From: Alopecurus myosuroides
Lineage: Eukaryota; Streptophyta; Magnoliopsida; Poales; Poaceae
Reading direction: 5' to 3'
Length of the DNA: 64,000 nt
NCBI GenBank assembly: GCA_028641055.1
Contig: JAPCYS010000656.1
Location: 124,001-188,000, forward strand
The notes under the pieces are model-generated. The model was given only the letters and a program-made list of their open reading frames with translations, had not been told where the DNA came from and did not search any database. Positions 35,011-47,277 of this stretch are shown one piece after another; within the stretch, counting starts at the first letter, position 1, and the number at the start of each line of letters is the position of its first letter. The position numbers were made by a program, and so were the translations under genes.

Positions 35011-35698
35011 TATCCACCTTTTTACCCTCCCCCCATTTTTCTTTTCCCCCAAAATTTCGAAAATAAATGAAAGAAACAAATTGGATTTGGATGGATCTCG
35101 TGATTTGATGAGCTTTTTATAGTTTTGTTCCGTGAATGTATTACACAAGGACCCTATCACCCCTCTCCCCTTCGCACCCTGATTTGGTCGATTTCCCATT
35201 GATTTGAGGATTTTTTAGGCAAATTTTTGCTTACAAAAAAGTCGGTTGGCAGACCGGTTGAAACTGACCATACCATCCACCAGAACGGTCCAGACCGGTG
35301 CAGACCAGTTCCAGCGCTGGTCTAGCCGACTTCCCAACCCAGATTTTTCCATTTCACAATTTCATCCCCATTTTCGTTTTGACCATATCCATTGATGTTT
35401 GAGTGTTCATTTTAGTTTCTCCGTGTCAACAACAACAAGCTTCCGCAACTCGGTGTTGGCAACAACAACGACACCACGAACTCCAAGCATTGTACCCCTC
35501 CATATCCATTGTGATCCATTCTTACTTTGTGTGCACCTTAACCTATCGGGCTAGCTCATTTACTATGAGCATTGCACTTGTGTGAATCGAGTGAGTCGCT
35601 TGTAATCGACGAGTTGTTTCAAGTAGTGGTCTTAGCATCCGCAAAATAAGAAAGAGTTCATCCTTGTATCAAAAAAAGAGAAAAAGAAAAGAACATAG
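35011..35698 (+). other. Leader sequence of the outer gypsy element
   Basis: No gene. It contains CCGGTGCAGACCAGTTCCAG-like words related to those inside the LTR at 31500-31760. It is bounded by the TATCC and CATAG target copies. Confidence 0.45.
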
Positions 35699-37270
35699 TG
35701 ATAGTGCAGATCTTGCACTCGTTGGGAGACCCCAAGAGGAGGGTGTGATGAGCACATAGGTAGGAGTTTTCCCCTTAGTTAAGAACCAAGGTTATCAATC
35801 CAGTAGGAGAAAGAGGATCTTTGGAAGGTTGATGTCACTGACGGTGGTGATGGCGCCTCACCGGTGTCAGCAACAACGCGGAACCTGCACACAACAGAAC
35901 CAAAATACTTTGTCCCAACGGTACAGTGAGGTTGTCAATCTCACCGGTCTTGATGAAAACAAAGATTAGACGTATAGTGTGGAAAATGGTGTATGCTTGA
36001 ATTGTAGAGGTTTGTTTAATAGTGTAAGAAAATGGACCGGGGTTCAGAGGTTCACTAGTGGTGTCTCTCCATAAAAGATAGCATGCTGGGTGAACAAATT
36101 ACAGCTGGGAAATTGACAAATAAAGGTTGCACCGTAGTGCACATTCATGACATGAAGACTACTATGATATTTAGTGCGGGCATTACAACAATATACATAG
36201 ACCGTAATCCAACTACATCTATGACTAATAATCCACCCTCAGGTTATCATCCAAACCCCCTTAGGTATTAAGCTGCAAGCAACAGATAACTGTATTAAAC
36301 AAAGTGTGTAATGTAAGCAATTATTGTACACGCGGGCACTCATACCAATGTTTTCTCCCTAGTGGCAACAACACATCCTCCCCTGTCACGTTTATGTCAC
36401 TCGAGCACAGGCGAAAAGGAGACATGAACCCACTATCGAGCATAAATACTCCCTCTTGGAGTACCTAGCAACTACTTGGCCACAACAACCACTAGCAACG
36501 GAAAGCATGCAAGATCACAAATAGCATATCCAATAAAGACTATAATCAACTTGGCATTAGTTCAATATGCATCGGATCCCAGCAAACACAGCACATAGAG
36601 TTACATAAGAACAATCTCGATCATGTTAGGCAACTCACGAGATATAAACATGGAGGTATATGAGGAGGATACAACCATCTAGCTACTGCGATGGACCTGT
36701 AGTCCAAGGATGAACTACTCACGCATCACTCCGGAGGCCGGCAAGGTGATGAAGAGGCCTCCGGTGATGATTTCCTCCCCGGCTGGGTGCCGGGAGAGAG
36801 CTTCAGAACCCCCCTGATCTAGGGTTGACGACGGCGGCGGCTTCGGAACTTTTCGGGGATTTTTTATGAGGTCCCTAGGGTTTTCCATCCGAGGGGAATA
36901 AATAGGAGAAAGGGCAGAGGAGGTGGAGCCCTGGGGGCCCACACCACCCCCTGGCGCGGCCAAGGGGGGCGCGCCACCCCAGGGTGTGGGCCCCTTGGTG
37001 CCCCTCTTGGACTCCTCTTCGGTCTTCTGGATGCTTCCGGGCAAAATAGGCACTTCGGGCTTTGTGGGGTCCAATTCCGAGAATATTTCCACAACAACTT
37101 TTCTGAAATAAAAAAACAGCAGAAAACAGGGAACTGGCACTTGGCATCTTGTTAATAGGTTAGTCTCGGAAAACGTGTAAAAATTCTATAAAGAAGGGAT
37201 AAAACATGTAGTAATTGGCATAATATTATCATGGAGCATCAAAAACTATAGATACGTTGGAGACGTATCA
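35699..37270 (-). repeat. 3' LTR of the Athila-like element (1572 bp)
   Basis: On the minus strand it starts TGATACGTCTCCAACGTATC and ends AGATCTGCACTATCA. It aligns along its whole length with 52668-54244, and in the opposite direction with 15599-17227. Confidence 0.93.
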
Positions 37271-40200
37271 AGCATCCCCAAGCTTAGTTCCTACTCGTCC
37301 TCGAGTAGGTAAAGAATAAAACAATAATTTCTGAGGTGACATGCTACCAACATAATCTTGATCATAAAAATGTAAAAACTTATGTAAGCTGAGATCATAG
37401 AACATTTAACACAAACATGATAAATAGAACTTTAATAATAAAGCACAACAATCACTTTTCATCATGAAGAGTATCTCAAACAAAGGATCATGAATAATAA
37501 TGCAAAGAAAGATAAACGTTTGTTTCAGGTATAGAGAAAGCAGGGCAAAGTGATATTTCGCTAGTCCTTAAGAGTGGGGCAAAACATAAATGCCTAGACA
37601 CCTTCAAAGTTCATGAGGAAGACTAGAGAAAATAATTTTAGTTCAAATAATATCACATCATGAAGTAATTATTGATGTTTATGGGACAATGCACATATAA
37701 GTAAGAATGGCAAAAATTCTCTCTCAACTGTGCATAAAGTTAGAAGATGGAGACTCCACATAAAAGTAAAAGAAAGGCCCTTCGCGGAGGGAAGCAGGGA
37801 TCACTCATGTGCTAGAGCTTTTTATTTTATTAAACAGAGGTATTAAAAGTTTGACACTCCTCCCATCCATCTTTCAGAAAACATGGCTAACCGAATCCTC
37901 GGGTGCCTACCAACAATCACATACCGTGGAGGAGTGTCTATATTTTGGGAGATGTATGCTAATGTCAACGAATTGTAAACAGAAAATATAGTATGTCACA
38001 AGCCAACTGGATTCACAAGAGCGGCTCCCATGTGAAGGACGCATCTGGGTAGAAGGTCATCCCTCTTTCTCTTTTTTTTACACAATTATGCTTTGACTGA
38101 TAAATCAGGGGCAAAAATAGTGAAGAGATTTTGTGTGTATTAATTTGGTACTGGGCACCCCGCTGCCAGCTCTTCTATCATTTGGATAAGCAGATGAAGC
38201 CACTAGTCCAGGGTGTGAAATCCAATCAACAAGTGAGATAAATATTCTCCATTGACGTCCTCATGAGCAAAAAGAGGAACATAAAGCAGGAGTAGTTTTG
38301 AAAGTTTTAAAGGTAACACATGAGCAATTTACTTTGGAGTGGAAGTTAAATGCCACATGTAGGTAGGTATGGTGGACACAATGGGAAAACTTTGGTTTAA
38401 GGGAGTTTGATGCACGAGTAGAGCTCATACTCAGTACAGGTGGAGGCTAGCAAAAGACTGGGAGCGACAAATCAAGAGAGCACAAGAGCCATAATCATGC
38501 ATAGCGACACAAACATCATTAATCAAAGCATAAGCGGTATCACAAGTTCAAAAACTAAGTGGTCATGGAGGCTATTCGTGACTGGTTCATAGTCATAAAC
38601 ATGGTGTGAACATGCGCCAAGTCAACCAAATAAAACATTCGAAAGAGAATACCATAAATTTATGCTTCCTTATGACAAGAACAACTCATGAATTTTTCAA
38701 TGGAATATTAAACACTCTCAGATATTTGAGGATATTCATGCTACTCAATATCCACAAGGATTTAAAACTAAAATAATATTTAGCATGGCATGAAAAAGTT
38801 CTAGCCACAGTCTATACAAGCTTCTACTTGCACTGTTATAAATTCTACTTCAAGCAGCAGTTTCTTTTCCCAACCAGCACCATACAAGATATGTTTTAAC
38901 AAAAATACTCTTTATGATACATCAATCAAACATGATAGTACTCACATAACACTACTAAAATTAATAGCTCTGATAAGAGATGCATGCAAAACATGAGCTA
39001 AATAAATGCAGCAGCCAGACAAAGATTAAGAATACAAAGTATTCGCATGAAAAAGCGGAGCGTGTCACTCTCCAATAAAAGAATGCTGGGGTCCAACCAA
39101 GCTTATTGCAAAAATAAAAAAAAACTGAAATAAAAAATAAAATACGCTCCAAGTAAAGCACATAAGATGTGACCGAATAAAAATATAGTTTCACTAGAAG
39201 TGACCTGATAATTTGTCGATGAAGAAGGGGATGCCTTCGGCATCCCCAAGCTTAGACGCTTAAGTCTTCTTGGAATTTGCTGGGATGTACCACCGGGGCA
39301 TCCCCAATCTTAGGCTTTTCACTCTTCTTGATCACGTCATATCATCCTCTTCTCTTGACGCTTGAAAACTTCCTTCACACCAAACTTCTCACAATCTTCA
39401 TTAGGAAGGTTAGTGCAATCAAAATAATAAATTCACATGGTTCAGTTTCAACACATTCCTAACACTCAAAAACACATTAGCTACTGTCACAACTTCTTTT
39501 AAAACTCTTTTTCTCAAAAGAACACCACAAGAAAGAAATTAAGATGTAAATGCAATTATTGGCAGAAATCTGTCAAAACAGGACAGCAGGTAAAGATGAT
39601 TTTTTTCGAAAATCGTCTATTGCTCAAATCAAAAAGTGGTCAACTAAGAAAATTTGTGTATACAGCCCAGGATTACGCACAAAAAACTCAGGGCATTTTG
39701 AATTTTCTGTTTTTTATACGGAATAAACAGTGGACATCAGAAATCTGTTTCCTGCGCAGAAATCCGAAATATAGCCTCAACTTTCCACTAGAGGCTTTAC
39801 TCGGCTCAGCAAAAACACAAAATAAAAGATACATAGGGGTTTATAAGGAAATAGACAACACCCAGGTGAAAATCACACAAAAGAAAACAAAGGAAAACAG
39901 GTTGAAAACAGAGAAATAAAACGGGTTGTCTCCCGGTAGCGCTTTTGTTTAACGCCTTTCAACTAGGCATAGAAAAGTGGAATCAAGTAGATGATCACAT
40001 AAGAAGTATGAATTGAAGCAAAAGAGAGCATCAAGAAGAAATAATAAAACAAATTTAAGTCTAACCCACTTTCTATGCATAGGAATATTGTAAAGAAATA
40101 AATTAAAGAAGCTCAAACTAGAAATCATGGGAAGGTAGAACAAGAGCAACTTCAAAACTTTCAACAAAAAGGGAAGTGTATTAGTAACATGAAAATTCCT

Positions 40201-40678
40201 ACAACCATATTTTCCTCTCTCATAATAATTTTCAGTAGAATCATGTAAAAACTCAACAACATAATTATCACATAAAGCATGTTTGTCATGATCTAAAAGC
40301 ACACAATTCATATCAAACTCAAAAATAGTGGGATCAAAATTTAAAATTAGCTCTTATTTCCCCCCACTTTTAGCAATAGCAAAAAACATAATTGGTCACT
40401 CTTAAAAGGTATAGGACACATTATAGCAATCCTATTTTTAGTAGCATTATGATTTATAACATCAAGTAACATAGGATCATCGTCAAGAGCATTATCATAA
40501 GATTTATCCAAGTAGAATGAGTTATCATAAATAACAGTAGCAATATCATTCTCACAAGTATCATTCATAGTAGTATCAAGGTCACAAGTATAGAAATTAT
40601 CAATTTCATCAAATAATGTATGAGTTAAAGAGTTACTATCATTTGGAGGTAGACATAGGTAGCTCCATTCTTCCTCCT
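37271..40678 (-). other. Athila-like interior, left part, with short conserved reading frames
   Basis: Mostly non-coding and the counterpart of 11240-13867. Near its right end two minus-strand frames occur: 40568-40347 (MNDTCENDIATVIYDNSFYL...) and 40311-39949, which contains EFLHDSTENYYERGKYGCRN and NIPMHRKWVRLKFVLLF. I recognise the latter wording from multi-copy elements of wheat relatives; its role is unknown. It has a hydrophobic stretch that could span a membrane. Confidence 0.6.
39949..40311 (-). CDS. Conserved retroelement ORF, 120 aa, function unknown
   Basis: The frame is open for 120 codons inside the Athila-like interior. It contains YYERGKYGCRNFHV and MHRKWVRLK and two hydrophobic segments (about residues 50-75 and 85-105). 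It resembles a peptide found in many copies in Triticeae non-autonomous Athila-like elements (from memory, not searched). A further frame lies upstream at 40568-40347, separated from it by a stop. It may be a decayed part of a larger product that was split further by the nested insertion at 40684. Confidence 0.45.
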   Translation of the reverse strand: MNCVLLDHDKHALCDNYVVEFLHDSTENYYERGKYGCRNFHVTNTLPFLLKVLKLLLFYLPMISSLSFFNLFLYNIPMHRKWVRLKFVLLFLLDALFCFNSYFLCDHLLDSTFLCLVERR

Positions 40679-40683
40679 ATTGA

Positions 40684-43600
40684 TGTAACATCCCTGATTT
40701 TTGGAAAACTCAAAAATCACAAAAATTTGAAACTTTTTGTTTTCATGTTATGCAAGTCACCAAGAACCAAATGAGAAGCAAGAAACAAAAGGAAACAATA
40801 CATAATGCAATAAAATTGAATTTAAGAATATAATTATACCTCTATTCCATAAACCCTAAAATCCTCTCAAAATGAAGTTTCATTAGATAAAGAAAACCAT
40901 TTTATCTTTAGCAAAATTTATTACATAAAATGTTTTCAATTCAAATATTACCTTGATAATATTTTGGAAACCAAAAATCAAAGATTTATAACCCTTAATA
41001 AAGTTCTAATCCCCAAAAATATTTGATGAGAATAAAGTGTTTTAATAATAACTTTTAGTTGTTTTTCCAAGTTTTAAACATGAAGGTGTGAAAATAAAAT
41101 GCATTGTTTAGAAAATAACATAAAGAAGGTTTTGAAAACAATATCATGACTTGTGGTTTTATTCTAAATTTTATTGATCAACAATATTAATAATTTGATA
41201 TGAATTAATTAAATAACATTAAGTTACTATTAGTAAATCCTTCATATTAAAATGTGAAAATGGGTTAAAAATGGCTTTCCAAAAATAATATATGACATGT
41301 AAAATGTCTCTGAAATTTTATTTAGATAATTACATCATTTTATCATTTTCTAAAATTTTAAAGTTTTATTAGTGTTTTATTTATTTTCAAAATATAAAAT
41401 TGTGAAAACATGATGAAATGACTTTCAAAATTTTGTTTTCAACATTTAGAATGTCATTAAAAATTTAATTGACCCATAACCATGTTTTATAAATTTTTGA
41501 ATTAAAAATCACATTGAGTGACTATTAAAGAATTATTCAAATTTCCAAAATTTCAAAATTAAAATATGTTGAATTCTTTTCAAAAATGATAATTTTGGAA
41601 AGCATTTGAAATTTTAAGATTTTAGAATTTTGTTTCATATTAATTAGATTATTTAAACAGAAGTTATAAAATAAATAAGAAAACAGGAAAAAAATATGGA
41701 TGACGTCATGATGACGTCATCATCGTCATCAACCTCTGGAAACGGCAGGAGACGTTTCTCCCGAAAATTTTGCCCCGCGATTACTCGTCTTTAACGCGAT
41801 TAAATTCTTGCCCGAGACCATGTCCTTATAGCCCTGGCCTCCCTCTCCTTTTCCCCTCTCCTCCCCCTCCGTTTCGTGCCCCCACGTCATCGTTATTCCT
41901 CACCGGAGATCAGCACTGCCGCCGTCGTCTTCCATTGATTCCGGCCAGGTGAGACCCTCTCGGCACCCGAGACCTCTACCATACGACTCCTTGAGCCCGT
42001 GCGCACATCTGTGACCCCTTACCCACCCCTTTCCACCGCAGGATCATCGTCGCTGTGTACTTCCATGACTGCCGGCGCCGTGCCGTCCTCCGACTGCATC
42101 GCGCCACCTCTACGGACGTCGTCAACCCTCCCCGAGATCTCCATCGAGCTCGCCGTGATCTTTCGCGCGCCGTCGACGTCTCCGTTGAGCTCCCGGGCCC
42201 CCGGAACTCGAACTCCGTCGACCACCCGAGCGCAGCGCCGCCGTCGCGCCATTTTCCAGCCACCCCACGCCGGTAAGCCTCCTCCCTCTCCTGTGACCGT
42301 CAGATCTAGGTGGACGGCTAGGATTAGATCCCCACGAAGGGGTATGCCACCGTTGGATCTGGATCTAACGTCCCAGATCCAATCACTTATCCACATCAGG
42401 AACCCAGTCACCACGCCACGCAGCAGCCCAGTCAGCAACCCTGTCCAATCAGGATCTCCCACGTGGCCTAGCCTTTATTTGAATTTATCTCCCGCTAGAT
42501 TAATTGCAGTTTTGCAGAAAAGCCCCTGCAACTTCAAATCATCATATCTTTTCAACCACTTAGCCAAATTTAGCAATATTGGACTTTTTGAAAAGCCCCT
42601 GACATCTAGAAACTTTTGGCACTGGCCAAATTCAAATTTGACAAACTTAAATTTGTTCAAATTCAAATATGCTTGTTTGATGAAATTTGGCATAATTCAA
42701 ATTCTACAAATCCAAAAATTGCAAATAAAATATATTTGGAAACCTTAGAATGTGTACTTTCATATCCTCTGTCCCAAAATAATATTTGAACAAATTAAAA
42801 TTGAATTTAGAATTAAGTTGTCTATTTGAGTACTTTTTACATAGATTAATTTCTATAAATATTTTCAATATAGTTCCTTTTGCAAAATTGCTCCATTTGG
42901 TAACCTTGAACCATAGACATTATGCCCAACCATTTTGGACAACCTTGGACCATGACCATGTGTTTTGACCAAAAACCCAACAAAGATACATCCATTTTCA
43001 CCATGTCTTAGAAATTGTTTTCAACTGTTATTCCTTGATGTTATGTCTATTTGGAGCCAAGCCAAGTCCTTAGAATGTGTCAATCACATATAGTACCAAG
43101 TAGTGAACTTTAGTTTTCTATCTTCTCCACTCCCCCATTCTTGCTTCAAGAATTCACCAAGTCAGCAAAATGGAGATCAAGACTCAAGCACAACAATGAA
43201 ACTTCAATATCAACTTGGTGGCAACATGAAGAGCTATGAGGAATATCATTGAAGAAATTGAAGGAGGGACATAGACTCCACAGCAACAAGAAGAAACTCA
43301 ATGAAGTACAGGAGTATGAATAAAATCAAGGAGAATACATTTTCCTCTCTCTTCTTTCCTTCCATTTCTTTCTTTTCAAATTGACTTAGTGGTATTTGTG
43401 CCCATCCCATACCCAAACCAATTAGTGAAGTGAAAACCATGAAGACTATCAAGACCAAGAGAAGCACCACACCAAGGAAGGAAGCAACTTAGATGGCATG
43501 ATGATGATCTTCAAGAAGGCAATCACATGAGGACTAGAAGCAATCCACCCAAGTTGAAGAGTAACAAGTTATTTTTGTCCAACCATTGACCCAAATGGAA

Positions 43601-45340
43601 AACCCAAGACTTAGTAATATTTTCCCTTTGATGATGAAGTTAGTAGACCTACCCTAACCACAATGGAAAATACTAACATAGTCACTCAAATATTTTTGAA
43701 GGTGAATATGACCAAGTGTTTGCATGTATTACTTTAGTTGAAGAAGTAATATGTTTATTCTTAGTGAACTCTTGGAACTTCCTCGACAAGTATGGTTATA
43801 ATAAAGTTAGATCACATCAAACTCAACCTAGTCCTTCCCAAGTAAACCATTGGAATTTCCTTAACAAGTATTGAACTCAAATCTTGACCTTGCCCTAGCC
43901 AACTTGGTCCAACTCCTTTGTTATGTTATTTGCTATGTTTGCTTTCTCCACCTATGTGTTTGATTGCTAGGATGCTTGTTTATTATGTTATTGTGTTTTC
44001 AATGAATAGAGTGCACGGAGAGCAACGATCTTTTCTGAAGAGAGTGTGATATCTTCACCAACTTCAACAAGGCAAGTAACACACCATCAACTACCCATTA
44101 TTTTCTATATGCATTAGTTGATTTTGAGTAGCATGCATGATAGGAAATTTTACTAAGTTATATTATGCTATGCTATTATCCTAGTAGTGTGTAGCCATCT
44201 CTTTTACCCTTATTATTTTGATAGCCTTAGAACTTAGTAGATGCTATGCAATATTACAATTGTTTTACTAGATGTTGAGGAAAAATTCTAAGTATAACTA
44301 ATAAATGAACCACCTGGGTGGAAGTGGTAAGACTGGATTATGTTGAGTGTTTCCTCAGGGCCCTTATCTAAGGGTTATTCCACTTGAGGTTGTCACTTGC
44401 GGATGGCCACCCAGGAACAAAGAGATTACTATGTCCTTCTAAGTTTAGTAGCTTTCCGTGCAGCCTTTTGACATATGGGCTCTGTCTTGATCAACTAAGT
44501 TGTGAGAGTTCAGCCCAGGCTTGAGCAGATGTAGCAAAATTATAGGTGGAACGGTCTTGCCGGTGGGTTTGGACTTCTTCTTCTGAAAGATCTCGTCTCA
44601 ATTCTCCTTTCCATATTGCACTCCGGGTGTATAGGATGTTTGGGCTAATTGAAGACAAAGGGTGAAAGTGCACAACCTCTGCAGAGTCAACAAACTAAGA
44701 TCTTAGCCGTGTCCCCGGTTATGGATAACTATGAGCAGCTGGACAAGGATTGACGGAAGAATCTCATCACCAATTTCAATAAGTAAAATTTTGACCAAGT
44801 GAAGAGTATTGTGGTGCTTGGATCTTAATCCAATGTTGCCACCCTTTTGAAAAGAAAAGTTTGTTTTACAAAAGAGATAGGACAAAACTGGTTTTATGCA
44901 AACTTAGCCTAAACTCCACTCAGCCAAATAAGCATGTAGTATTAGTCTTGCCATTTATATCCACCATAGTGTTACTTGCCAATACATTAAATTGTATTGA
45001 CTCCCTTGTGGCTGCATATTCCATATCGCAGATGTTTCTGAAGACGAGTGAGGATTTCGTTTAGGATCTCGAGACTATCGCCAACATGTTTTTCCTGTGG
45101 CACATGAAGAAGATGGGCTCAATGTTGTACTTTGTTTTCCGCTGTATATCTTTGTTTTCTGCTAGTCTTGTAAGACTATGCAAGTTGTAATACTATTTTG
45201 TAAAGACTGGATCATGCGATCTAATAGAATTTGATGCATTTGCATGATATTTCATTTTGTACTGTGGTGCTAGGAATTGATCCAGGGACTAGCACAATAA
45301 CACAGGTGTCCTTACATTATTTAAATGTGGGAACGCTACA
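40684..45340 (+). repeat. 5' LTR of the Tekay-like element (4657 bp)
   Basis: It has an AT-rich first kilobase, two TGACGTCA palindromes near 41701-41720, a TATA-like CTTATAGCCC (41824), a GC-rich leader (41860-42480) and a long AT-rich remainder. It is nearly identical to 47278-51922. Reading frames in the GC-rich part (e.g. 41999-42748) are shortened in the other LTR copy and are not called as genes. Confidence 0.95.
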
Positions 45341-45343
45341 AAA

Positions 45344-45357
45344 TGGTATCATAGCAT
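45344..45357 (+). other. Primer binding site of the Tekay-like element
   Basis: TGGTATCATAGCAT, three bases after the LTR. The usual form is TGGTATCAGAGC (initiator tRNA-Met), so one base differs. Confidence 0.8.
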
Positions 45358-45524
45358 TGTGTTGCCTGTAGGATTCGAGACCCTAGGTTTGGATTAGAAT
45401 AGGAAAATCCATAGGAATAAAATTTTACTATCTTACAACTACTCCTCAAAGAAATCTTTTATAACTTCATTTCTCCTCGTACTCCTTCCCATGATACATT
45501 TCTAATGACTACTCTTATCTGTAG

Positions 45525-45968
45525 ATGGCCAGCATCATTCAATCACTCAAGAAAGGACCAATGATGACCATGACCCTGGAGTGTGACACTGAGTTCCCAA
45601 GAGCACTGAAGGAGCTCATGTTAATCATGGGATTTGAAGGACCAGCAGTCTATTGGGGTTTTCCCTACATTGATGAGGAAGATGATCTTGAATATTTGTG
45701 GGTGCAGATTCATCTGTACATGAACAAGGAGTACGACCACAAGATGGGAGGAGATTGCATGCTTACCAACAAGGAGGTGCATTTGACATTCTTTGATTCA
45801 GCAAGAAGTGTTGCATGGAGGGCTATTGAAGAACTTACTGAGAGACTCAAGTGGAGACTTCACAACACTAAGAAGATTCTCAAGGAAGCTGAAGAAGAGA
45901 TCAACACTCTTGAAAAAGAGATTAGAATGTACAAGAACGCGGACATCATCGTGAAGACTGAATATTGA
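45525..45968 (+). CDS. Unknown 147-aa protein of the Tekay-like non-autonomous element
   Basis: This is the only substantial frame in the 1.9-kb interior, 180 bases after the priming site, where gag would start in an autonomous element. It begins MASIIQSLKKGPMMTMTLEC and shows no zinc knuckle or protease motif. Residues about 45-75 are aromatic and acidic (YWGFPYIDEEDDLEYLWVQ). Residues about 105-140 (RLHNTKKILKEAEEEINTLE) form a likely coiled coil. I recall similar anonymous proteins repeated in grass genomes. It might be a remodelled capsid-like or RNA-binding product; that is inference. A small stop-flanked copy is not present in the LTRs. Confidence 0.65.
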   Translation: MASIIQSLKKGPMMTMTLECDTEFPRALKELMLIMGFEGPAVYWGFPYIDEEDDLEYLWVQIHLYMNKEYDHKMGGDCMLTNKEVHLTFFDSARSVAWRAIEELTERLKWRLHNTKKILKEAEEEINTLEKEIRMYKNADIIVKTEY

Positions 45969-47277
45969 AGACCTTTCGTGAGGAAGAAAGTGGTTACCCT
46001 TTCTTAAATAGTAGACCACCATGAGATGTAATAAAGTTGTGAGACACGAAACACGATTAGAGTATTGATCATACCAATGAGTGTGGTATGACAATACTAG
46101 ATGTTTTTGAAAACTTTATTATCTGGTGTGATGATTGTGTTGTTATGTGTTGTTTGTAAGATGAGTTTCCTTGATCTGCTATGTTTGGATAAGAACCTTC
46201 CTTAGCTATCTTTCTAAATCTCTACTCATCCCTACTAGACCAAACCCAACACCATACTCATTCACCAACCATAGTGAGAACCATTTGGAATCATACAACC
46301 TTTACCCTATTGATACACAAGCCATCCCATTTGAGGAATGCTAGTATCAAATTTCTTTCTTCTGTGTGAAGGAACAATCACATCCATGATCAATGCCAAC
46401 TGCCTAATAAGGATTATCAAGCCAATCAACAAGTGAAGAAAGACAAGTGAAACCCAAGTTGCATGAGCTATGAAGATTTCAGAGCCAACTACACCAAGAG
46501 AAGAAATAATGAAGAAACACAACTATCCAATTTGTGTTACATAGGAGTTTTACACAACCCACTAGTTGAGAAGATATTTAGTTCAAATTTGTCCTACAGA
46601 TTGGAAACTTCTGTTGGACAAGTGAGGTGACCTAGTGTTATTAAACAATATTCATCAATCCAAGTACAAGGTAATGATTGAGTGCAACATGGATTGGCCC
46701 CCATGGTGAGTACTCACATTATTTACTTTTTCTACGAGGAATGCTAAATCTGAGTGACATACCTATTAGAGAGACGATGATGTTAAACCTGAACCATAGA
46801 ATGGTAGAATACAATAATGACCCTATGTTAGTGTTACTGAAAACGTACTATTTTCGATGAGGATCAAGCCAACCTTGGAGCTATCAAGCAATGGAAGATT
46901 TTACCTACCATGAGAGTTTCTTTAGAAATAGCATGGTGTTGCCTTCAAGGATGACAACAACAAGATGGAAGATGGCCAAGGATATCAAAAGACCAAGTTG
47001 AGAGTGAACCAAAGGCTTTTGATTGACCCAAAGAGTGACCCCTCAGTGTCAAAGGTAGTCCAACATACCTATGTTGGTCTACACCTCTACCACAAAGGAA
47101 AGATCTACTCAAGCTAATCTAGAATCAATCTACACCCAATTCTAATGAAATTAGACTACCCACAAAAGTTTCTTTTAAGGGTGGTAGCCACCAAGTTTGT
47201 TCTGGAACCCACTTACCCAATCTTTCTTTCTAACCTTCCCAAATCTCGGGACGAGATTTCTTTTAAGGGTGGTAGTC
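45969..47277 (+). other. Interior of the Tekay-like element after the ORF, with duplicated polypurine tract
   Basis: No further gene. The words TTTCTTTTAAGGGTGGTAG occur at about 47169-47187 and again at 47257-47275, directly before the 3' LTR. The second is the functional polypurine tract; the first is an identical copy 88 bases upstream. Confidence 0.75.

Noticed and set aside
41999..42748. 249-codon frame in the GC-rich part of the Tekay-like LTR
   Set aside because: The matching frame in the 3' LTR is cut by small changes (48545-49078); Pro/Ser/Arg composition without a domain fits an untranslated leader.
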